Part shown: positions 5,921 to 11,634 of the stretch, one piece after another
Layout: each line of letters begins with the position of its first letter
How positions within the stretch are numbered: position 1 is the first letter of the stretch
Assembly: GCA_021781865.1 (NCBI GenBank)
Contig: JAJXVZ010000016.1
Location: 1-11,634 of the forward strand
DNA: 11,634 nt
Origin: a bacterium
GTDB lineage: Bacteria > Patescibacteriota > Minisyncoccia > Phycocordibacterales > Phycocordibacteraceae
Direction of reading: 5' to 3'
Made by a program: the position numbers and the translations under genes
The notes under the pieces: model-generated
Seen by the model: only the letters and a program-made list of their open reading frames with translations
What the model was told of the DNA's origin: nothing
Database searches by the model: none

Positions 5921-8374
5921 ATGAATGAATACACAACCAATTCACATAAGAAAATAAATCCGCTTTTCAGCGGATTGCTTACGGTATCTGCAATAGTATT
6001 TTTAGGCATAATGATTGCATTTGTAACCGGTGCCATAACTCCAGCGCAGGTGTTTGCACAAGTAGCCCCACCTTGTTGCTCACTTCCATCCATGCCCATA
6101 CCTACACCAATACCCCCACCCCCACCTCCACCCGCCCCTGTAATCCCACTTTCGGTTCCAACCTGTTCGCTTTCTGCGAACTCAGCATCGCTCCCTTTTA
6201 ATGGAGGGTTCTCAACACTTTCGTGGACAACTTCTGCCGCGACAAGTGCCACCATTAATAATGGTATTGGCGGAGTCTCATCGGTTATGTCTGGCTCTCA
6301 AACAGTCTCTGTTAGCAAAACGACAAGCTATACTATGACTGTTAAGGGTCTTGGTGGTGAGACAACTTGTAATGTATTGATAACAGTTGCACCACCACCC
6401 CCAGCCCCAACTTGTACACTCGCGGCTTCGCCTACCTCCGTCACCACCGGCAGTTCCTCAACGCTCTCATGGACGACGACGAATGCCGCCTCTTTTACAA
6501 TTGATCAAGGCGTAGGTTCCGTTACTCCCGTCTCATCCGGCACACATCTTGTTTCTCTAACTGCAACCACTACCTACACAGGCATAGCTATCGGCCCTGG
6601 CGGATCCGTTCATTGTACAGCGACAGTCACCATAACGAAGCCTCCACCCGCTCCCGCGACTGGATGCATTGACGTTTTAAAGGAGACATTTGATTCGAAT
6701 GGAAACAAGATTACCCCTGTTGCACAGTTCACTTTCGTGCTCGATGGTGGTGCATCCACACAAAATGATGCAAATGGGAATGCGCAATTCCAATCAGTTT
6801 CTCCAGGCGCACATCAGGTAACCGAGGTAGACCCAGGCAGTTCCTGGAAGCTCCTGTCAGTAACGCCCGCAGGTGGAAATGTGACTGTGCAAAGTGGATC
6901 TATGTGTACGACCGTCGTCTTCAAGAATCAAAGTGTTAACTTGCCCCCCCCGCCTCCAGCTCCAACTTGTACACTCGCGGCTTCGCCTACCTCCGTCACC
7001 ACCGGCAATTCCTCAACGCTCTCATGGACGACGACGAATGCCACCTCTTTTACAATTAACAATGGAATTGGAACAACTACCCCAGTGGTAAGTGGGTCAA
7101 CCACTACTCCGGCAATCACAACCAATACAACGTTTACTGGTACGGCCGTGAGTTCATCCGGACAATCAGTAACTTGTTCCGCGGCAGTCTCTACCCAAGG
7201 TGGTAGCGGTGGCGGTCCGTCCTGTTCTCTTGCAGTTTCACCAACAAGCTATACGACTGGAGGTTCCTCAGTACTTTCCTGGGGTGGTAACGAGATATTA
7301 AACGTTGATATTGATAATGGTATCGCAACGGCAACGAGCTCACCTGGTTCAATCACGATTTCTCCGACGACTATCGGTACACATACTTACACAGGAACTT
7401 TCCATGCACAGAACGGTCAAACACTCACTTGCAATGCCACGCTTACCGTGACGTCAAGTGGTGGGGGCTGCACGGGTAATTGCGGTGGGGGGGGCGGATC
7501 ATTACCGCCCACCATTACTCTCGCAGAGCTCCCTCATGTAAGGGCGCAACCACTTGCATATCTCTACCTATCTCAAATTCCATACACCGGCCTTGACCTC
7601 GGCCCCCTCGGTACGGCACTTTACTGGATTATTCTCATCGGTTGGGCACTTGCTCTCGCATATCTAGTTCTTTTTGGCATAGCGCCGCTCATAAATAGGT
7701 ATGTTAAGGGTTTTAGTCTTCGAGTATTGTCAGTGCTTAATGCACGTGAGTCTATGCTAGCTGAGGTGCCTCCCGTATCTGTGGTAACAACCGAACCAGT
7801 ACCATCTCTCGCGCTACACAATTCAACGCTACCTGAGGCGCCACGCGGTTATTCGTCATATGAGGGTTTCAAATCTCTCGCACAAAATAATGAAGCACTT
7901 TCGATTGACGATATTGTAAAGGGTCTTTCGCGAAGACATTCGACCGAACCTGTCGAACAAAAGGTGGAATCGAAGCCAAACATTGAACCAATCTTTAAAA
8001 ACGTCGAACCAATTACGACCGAAACTATTACTGAACGAGATGCGGTGCCATCGGACGTTCGTGGTTTTGCAACCGCGCTCATTGAAGGTGACCGTGCCGC
8101 CGTTTTCTCCGTGTTGCGACAGCATATTCGCGGCGCCGGTTCTCCAGAGCAACTTCTTTCTGCCGTCGTTTGTCTCATCGATGACGCGTATCGCTCCCGT
8201 ATTGATGGAACTGCCTGCGATTCTAATATTGTGCGGCTGACCGCACGTTTTTCAACGACGACTCTCGAGAGACTTGTCGCCGCACTTGCTACAGCTATCG
8301 ATGCGAGTTACACAACTGGTGTAACCGGCGCAAAGCTTGCACTAACTCGTGCGCTTGCCGTAATTGGCGCATAA
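5921..8374 (+). CDS. Large modular surface protein: Ig-like and SpaA-like domains, internal IPYTG sorting signal, cytoplasmic tail
   Basis: An 817-residue exported protein, probably an adhesin or stalk. In order: a long signal sequence (about 12-46, probable cleavage after V-F-A at 46); a Pro-rich linker; Ig-like domain 1 (Cys82-Cys150); domain 2 (Cys165-Cys232); a SpaA/CnaB-like domain (about 249-338, Cys249 and Cys329); Ig-like domain 3 (Cys350-Cys419); domain 4 (Cys435-Cys504); a Gly-rich hinge with C-x3-C (517, 521); IPYTG (553-557); a membrane segment (about 562-589); basic NRYVK (592-596); then a tail of about 220 residues ending in a helical region (about 710-817). Each Ig-like unit has the C...W...C spacing of a disulfide-closed sandwich and starts after a Pro- or Gly-rich linker. 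The sortase two genes upstream is the likely processing enzyme. ATG 5921 is chosen; GTG 5909 is in frame but abuts the terminator T-tract. No SD or clear promoter is seen. The tail function is unknown. Confidence 0.88.
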   Translation: MNEYTTNSHKKINPLFSGLLTVSAIVFLGIMIAFVTGAITPAQVFAQVAPPCCSLPSMPIPTPIPPPPPPPAPVIPLSVPTCSLSANSASLPFNGGFSTLSWTTSAATSATINNGIGGVSSVMSGSQTVSVSKTTSYTMTVKGLGGETTCNVLITVAPPPPAPTCTLAASPTSVTTGSSSTLSWTTTNAASFTIDQGVGSVTPVSSGTHLVSLTATTTYTGIAIGPGGSVHCTATVTITKPPPAPATGCIDVLKETFDSNGNKITPVAQFTFVLDGGASTQNDANGNAQFQSVSPGAHQVTEVDPGSSWKLLSVTPAGGNVTVQSGSMCTTVVFKNQSVNLPPPPPAPTCTLAASPTSVTTGNSSTLSWTTTNATSFTINNGIGTTTPVVSGSTTTPAITTNTTFTGTAVSSSGQSVTCSAAVSTQGGSGGGPSCSLAVSPTSYTTGGSSVLSWGGNEILNVDIDNGIATATSSPGSITISPTTIGTHTYTGTFHAQNGQTLTCNATLTVTSSGGGCTGNCGGGGGSLPPTITLAELPHVRAQPLAYLYLSQIPYTGLDLGPLGTALYWIILIGWALALAYLVLFGIAPLINRYVKGFSLRVLSVLNARESMLAEVPPVSVVTTEPVPSLALHNSTLPEAPRGYSSYEGFKSLAQNNEALSIDDIVKGLSRRHSTEPVEQKVESKPNIEPIFKNVEPITTETITERDAVPSDVRGFATALIEGDRAAVFSVLRQHIRGAGSPEQLLSAVVCLIDDAYRSRIDGTACDSNIVRLTARFSTTTLERLVAALATAIDASYTTGVTGAKLALTRALAVIGA
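6401..6502 (+). repeat. 102-bp direct repeat, copy 1 (Ig-like domain 2)
   Basis: This segment is repeated at 6956-7057, exactly 555 bases (185 codons) downstream, with only three differences (positions 6406, 6453 and 6488). It encodes the end of the Pro-rich linker and the first strands of an Ig-like unit, through the conserved L-S-W. Most of the rest of the two domains differs, so the identity is at DNA level and recent. Confidence 0.9.
6956..7057 (+). repeat. 102-bp direct repeat, copy 2 (Ig-like domain 3)
   Basis: Second copy of the repeat, differing from the first at 6961 (silent), 7008 (Ser to Asn) and 7043 (Ala to Thr). Recombination between the copies would delete 185 codons in frame, removing one Ig-like unit and the SpaA-like domain while keeping the sorting signal. 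Confidence 0.9.
7577..7714 (+). other. Internal sortase-type sorting signal (IPYTG, membrane segment, basic stop-transfer)
   Basis: Codons for I-P-Y-T-G (7577-7591) are followed by a short linker, about 28 mostly hydrophobic residues rich in Trp, Leu and Ala, and N-R-Y-V-K-G-F. This is the order of a classical cell-wall sorting signal: motif, hydrophobic span, positive charges. The difference is that the protein continues for some 220 residues. Ile in place of Leu and Tyr as the variable residue are within known sortase motif variation. Confidence 0.7.
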
Positions 8375-8453
8375 AGTTTTATTTGATACGTAATTATTCT
8401 GAATATCAGAAACCTTCAAGTCTTGCTTCCCAATACACTGAATATCTGTAGGG
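8375..8453. other. Convergent intergenic spacer with two weak hairpins
   Basis: The spacer separates the stop codons of the surface protein gene and dnaE. TTCTGA (8397-8402) and TCAGAA (8406-8411) form a six-pair stem with a three-base loop. CTGTA (8446-8450) and TACAG (8455-8459) form a second stem that overlaps the dnaE stop. Neither has a proper T-tract on either strand, so at best they are weak bidirectional terminators. A short repeat, CTGAATATC, occurs at 8399 and 8438. Confidence 0.3.
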
Positions 8454-11400
8454 TTACAGTGGCCTCAATTCGTCTATGACGAGCGAGGTTTCTCCATTCC
8501 TTACAGAAACCTTGCCCTTCACGAGTAGACAGGCACCCGAGGTAATCACAGTTGTGTATTGTTTGAAAAGCTTTGGGAAAATGACCGCTTCAAGCGTACC
8601 CGTGGTGTCTTCCATTGTAATGAATGCCATCTTCTCGCCACCTTTGGTAAGGATAGCGCGCACCAGAACGACAAGCACAGGCAGGATCAGAAGCATACCT
8701 TGTTTGGGATCTTCCTTGATTCTTGCTATCGTGAATTTTGTTTTTCTTGCTACAGATTCATAGATATCGAGCGGGTGGCCGCTCACATAAATACCGAGTA
8801 ATTCCTTTTCCCACGCAAGTTTATCCAGTAACGAGACCAGTCTGCTGCTTTCTGAAAGTTGGAATGCTGGAAGTTGAACAGAGGTTCCAAATAGTGATTT
8901 TTGCGGTGCGGTTGCGGTTGTCTCTCGATGAAAGGAGAGGAGCGTCTCCACGTTCTCAAGCAATACTCCACGCTTATCAGCCGCTGAACCCAAAGAGTCG
9001 AGAGCTCCACACTTTATGAGGGATTCAAGTGATTTCCGATTTAGATTTCTTGAACCAATACGAGAAAGAAAATCGGTGAGTGTTCGAAAAGGACCGCGTG
9101 TCTTGCGTTCAGCAATAATCGTATCCGAGATACCGTCACCAAAATTTTTAATCGAGGAAAGCCCAAAACGAATGGAATTTCTTTCCCCCCCCGTGACTGT
9201 GAAGTCACTTCCGCTCTCGTTCACATCTGGTGGAAGCACGGTGATACCCATGCGCTTAGCTTCAGCGACGAAGGTGGAAATCTGCTCTGTGTCACCAGCG
9301 CTGGCAGTGAGGACAGCGGCGAGGTATTCAACAGGATAGTTCGCTTTCATGTAAGCAGTCTGGTAGGCAACCTTACCGTAACTTGCAGCGTGGGCCTTGT
9401 TGAAGCCATATGCGGCAAATGGTTCGATAAGTGACCAAAGCTTTTCCGCCGTATTCCTGGAGAGTTTTCCATACTCGACGAAACCCGTTAATAGTTTTTC
9501 TTTCTCCGCTTGCATGACGGCCGGGATTTTCTTACCCATTGCTTTTCGAAGTGCATCCGCTTCGAGCCATGAATAGCCGGCGAGTTTAATGGCAGTAAGT
9601 AGGACATCGTCTTGGTACACGAGGAGACCGTATGAGAAATCAAGATATTCCTTCATGCGTGGATCAAGATAGTGAATAAGCTTTGGATTATGTTTCCGTT
9701 CTATATACTGGGGAATAGTCTCCATTGGTCCTGGGCGATAGAGAGCGACCATTGCGTTTATGTCATGAATGGTCGACGGCTTAAGTTCCTTGAGCCAGCG
9801 AGTCATACCGGAACCATTCAATTGGAAAGTACCTTCCGTTTCGCCACGCGCAAGCATTTGGTAGGTTTTTGTATCGTCAATAGGAATATTTTCGATGTCA
9901 ATGACAATGTTAAGCGTTTCCTTTACCCGTGCGACTGCGTCAGCGAGAATAGCAAGGTTCTTGATGCCGAGGAAATCGAATTTCAGAAGGCCGACACCAC
10001 CATACTCGTCGGTAATTGAGTACATATCGTATTGAGTGATGAGTTTACCAGTGCCCTTTGGGTCTGGTTGGATTGGGGTCCATTCAATAAGTGGGGTTGG
10101 TGCAACCACGACACCAGCCGCGTGGACACCGACATGTCGTACACAACCTTCGATTTTTTTCCCAAGATCAAGAATTTCATGTGCCTCATCGTCTTCGTCG
10201 TAAATCATCTTCAGATCCGGTTCAAGCTCGAGGGCATGGTTAATGGTCATGGGGAATCCTTGAGAACCCATGGGAATGAGTTTTGCGATACGGTCGCCGG
10301 TAGTGTAAGAATGTCCGAGTGCACGCGCTACGTCACGTACCGCGGCACGCGCCATCATGGTGCCAAAAGTGCCAATCTGAGCAACATGATCTTCACCATA
10401 TTTCTGCTTCGTGTACGCAATCATTTCGTCGCGACGATTATCAGCCATATCCATATCGATATCTGGTGCTTTGGGGCGTTCCGGATTAAGGAATCGTTCA
10501 AAGGGTAATTTATAAAAAAGTGGATCGACGTTTGTGATACCAACTAGATAGGCGACGAGGCTTCCAGCCGCTGAACCACGCGTGGTGGTGAGAATACCGG
10601 CATGGCGTGCAAATGCGAGGAGATCAGCGACGATTAGGTAGTACACGGCGAAACCCTTGTCAATAATAATGCGCAATTCGTACTCGATGCGGTCAATGAT
10701 TTCTTTAGACTCTTCAAGCCCGCGTGATGTAATACCTGCATATGCCTTGGCTCTCAATTCCTCATCATGATTCTTAAATCCAGAGGAAACTGGCACCGCT
10801 GGGAAGGTCCATTTGCCGAGTTCAAAAGAAACTGTACAACGATCGGCGATATTCCGTGTATTTATCAATGCCTCGGGGGTTTCCCTAAAGAGTTTTTCTG
10901 CAATTTTTTCATCGATGAAGGAAAAGTCCTCATTTTCATTCCTACCGTGCTCACCTTGTTGAATACGTCGCATAATTTCAGTTGCTTCGCGGTCGTCGGA
11001 TTCAAGGTAATAGACATCATGTTGACCGACGAGTGGAGCGTCATTCGCTCTTCCGAATGCGATAATTTGCTCCATGAGTTTCTCGTGCCCTTTGACAAGC
11101 GGGTGATGTGTAATTTCAAGAAAAACATTTTTGGTACCGAATATATCTCTAAACTCGGCGAGCGTAGCCGTGGCACCATCTTTATCACCCGCACGTAAAA
11201 GTTGCGCAATATCTCCTGCGAAGGATGGCAAAAGAGCGATAATCCCTTTGTGGTACTCGCACAATAACTTTTTATCAATACGCGGGCGTTCGAAAAATCC
11301 CTCTGTCCAGGATAAGGTGACAAGTGCCATAAGGTTCTTATAGCCTTCATTGTTTTCCGCAAGAAGGACGATGCGCGAGCGTTTTGTATCTATATTTGGA

Positions 11401-11634
11401 TCTCGATCTTTTCGCGAGCGTGGGGCGAGGTAGGCGTCAACGCCAAGAATTGGTTTTATACCTGCCTTGGTTGCGGCTTTGTAAAATTCAATAGCACCAT
11501 GCATATTGCCTGCATCAGTTAACGCAAGTGCATCCATCCCTTCTTTTTTTGCCTTGTCAACCAATTCATCCACTTTTGGTAATGCTTGAAGAAATGAGTA
11601 GTGACTATGTGTGTGAAGGTGAATGAATCGCGAT
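8454..11634 (-). CDS. dnaE: DNA polymerase III alpha subunit (5' end beyond window)
   Basis: Replicative C-family DNA polymerase, the catalytic subunit of the chromosomal replicase. 1059 residues are visible; the frame is open to the right edge and alignment with E. coli landmarks suggests that only a few N-terminal residues are missing. In fragment numbering the PHP domain begins with HLHTHSHYS (5-13). The palm carries the catalytic aspartates 391 and 393 in P-D-I-D-M-D and the third at 553 in L-K-F-D-F-L-G. A clamp-binding motif, QKSLF, is at 911-915. The OB-fold region ends with the protein. There is no extended C-terminal tau-binding domain as in E. coli DnaE. Two usual PHP metal ligands look replaced (Ala41 in L-T-D-A-G-N, Tyr208 in H-D-V-Y-Y), so PHP exonuclease activity is doubtful. 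Low-GC PolC is excluded by domain order. Its promoter is outside the window. Confidence 0.95.
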   Translation of the reverse strand, partial: SRFIHLHTHSHYSFLQALPKVDELVDKAKKEGMDALALTDAGNMHGAIEFYKAATKAGIKPILGVDAYLAPRSRKDRDPNIDTKRSRIVLLAENNEGYKNLMALVTLSWTEGFFERPRIDKKLLCEYHKGIIALLPSFAGDIAQLLRAGDKDGATATLAEFRDIFGTKNVFLEITHHPLVKGHEKLMEQIIAFGRANDAPLVGQHDVYYLESDDREATEIMRRIQQGEHGRNENEDFSFIDEKIAEKLFRETPEALINTRNIADRCTVSFELGKWTFPAVPVSSGFKNHDEELRAKAYAGITSRGLEESKEIIDRIEYELRIIIDKGFAVYYLIVADLLAFARHAGILTTTRGSAAGSLVAYLVGITNVDPLFYKLPFERFLNPERPKAPDIDMDMADNRRDEMIAYTKQKYGEDHVAQIGTFGTMMARAAVRDVARALGHSYTTGDRIAKLIPMGSQGFPMTINHALELEPDLKMIYDEDDEAHEILDLGKKIEGCVRHVGVHAAGVVVAPTPLIEWTPIQPDPKGTGKLITQYDMYSITDEYGGVGLLKFDFLGIKNLAILADAVARVKETLNIVIDIENIPIDDTKTYQMLARGETEGTFQLNGSGMTRWLKELKPSTIHDINAMVALYRPGPMETIPQYIERKHNPKLIHYLDPRMKEYLDFSYGLLVYQDDVLLTAIKLAGYSWLEADALRKAMGKKIPAVMQAEKEKLLTGFVEYGKLSRNTAEKLWSLIEPFAAYGFNKAHAASYGKVAYQTAYMKANYPVEYLAAVLTASAGDTEQISTFVAEAKRMGITVLPPDVNESGSDFTVTGGERNSIRFGLSSIKNFGDGISDTIIAERKTRGPFRTLTDFLSRIGSRNLNRKSLESLIKCGALDSLGSAADKRGVLLENVETLLSFHRETTATAPQKSLFGTSVQLPAFQLSESSRLVSLLDKLAWEKELLGIYVSGHPLDIYESVARKTKFTIARIKEDPKQGMLLILPVLVVLVRAILTKGGEKMAFITMEDTTGTLEAVIFPKLFKQYTTVITSGACLLVKGKVSVRNGETSLVIDELRPL

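Noticed and set aside
6071..6091. Vicinal cysteines after the signal peptide as a lipoprotein site
   Set aside because: The residues before Cys are Ala-Pro-Pro, not a lipobox; a signal-peptidase I site (V-F-A) fits better.
8046..8371. Cobalamin-binding cap similarity in the surface-protein tail (A-L-I-E-G-D-R-A-A)
   Set aside because: Only a short helical pattern common in B12-binding modules; no D-x-H-x-x-G motif follows, so it is probably chance.
8399..8448. CTGAATATC direct repeat as a mobile-element or attachment site
   Set aside because: Two nine-base copies in an AT-rich spacer without integrase or transposase are too weak to support such a claim.
10032..10508. 158-codon open frame on the plus strand
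   Set aside because: Antisense to the catalytic region of dnaE, which is clearly the coding strand. No start signals or recognisable protein.

Overview
The window most likely comes from a Candidate Phyla Radiation (Patescibacteria, Parcubacteria-like) bacterium. This is an inference from gene style, not from a marker tree. The signs are a compact layout, almost no Shine-Dalgarno sequences at promoter-proximal genes, promoters lying directly on start codons, a sortase beside a surface protein with an I-P-Y-T-G sorting signal, and CARDB-type and Ig/SpaA-type exported proteins. All complete genes end in TAA or TAG and no in-frame TGA is read through, so nothing suggests recoding of TGA.

Layout. 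1-926 (minus): 5' part of a membrane-associated family 2 glycosyltransferase that runs off the left edge. 927-1112: divergent promoter region. 1113-3083 (plus): gyrB. 3085-3867 (minus): exported, membrane-anchored CARDB-like protein, convergent with gyrB with one base between the stop codons. 3868-3953: a compact divergent promoter with two perfect dyads. 3954-8374 (plus): a three-gene cell-surface cluster made of a sortase, an anchored Cys-rich protein of unknown function, and an 817-residue modular surface protein. 8375-8453: short convergent spacer. 8454-11634 (minus): dnaE, the replicative DNA polymerase III alpha subunit, lacking only its first few codons at the right edge.

How the genes fit together. 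gyrB and dnaE are replication housekeeping genes that flank a surface module. In that module the sortase would act on the I-P-Y-T-G site of the large Ig/SpaA protein. The Cys-rich protein between them and the divergently transcribed CARDB protein are probably partners at the cell surface. The most unusual point is that the sorting signal is internal: about 220 residues of predicted cytoplasmic tail follow the membrane segment, so cleavage would separate an extracellular adhesin-like part from a membrane-tail fragment.

Expression signals are visible. Four promoter-proximal genes seem to give leaderless or very short-leader mRNAs without Shine-Dalgarno sequences. The second gene of the sortase cluster instead has a clear AAGGAG and follows a run of hairpins, two of which are mutually exclusive. 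An intrinsic terminator stands just before the large surface gene. There are no tRNA or rRNA genes, CRISPR arrays or insertion sequences, and no gene-free stretch longer than 300 bases.
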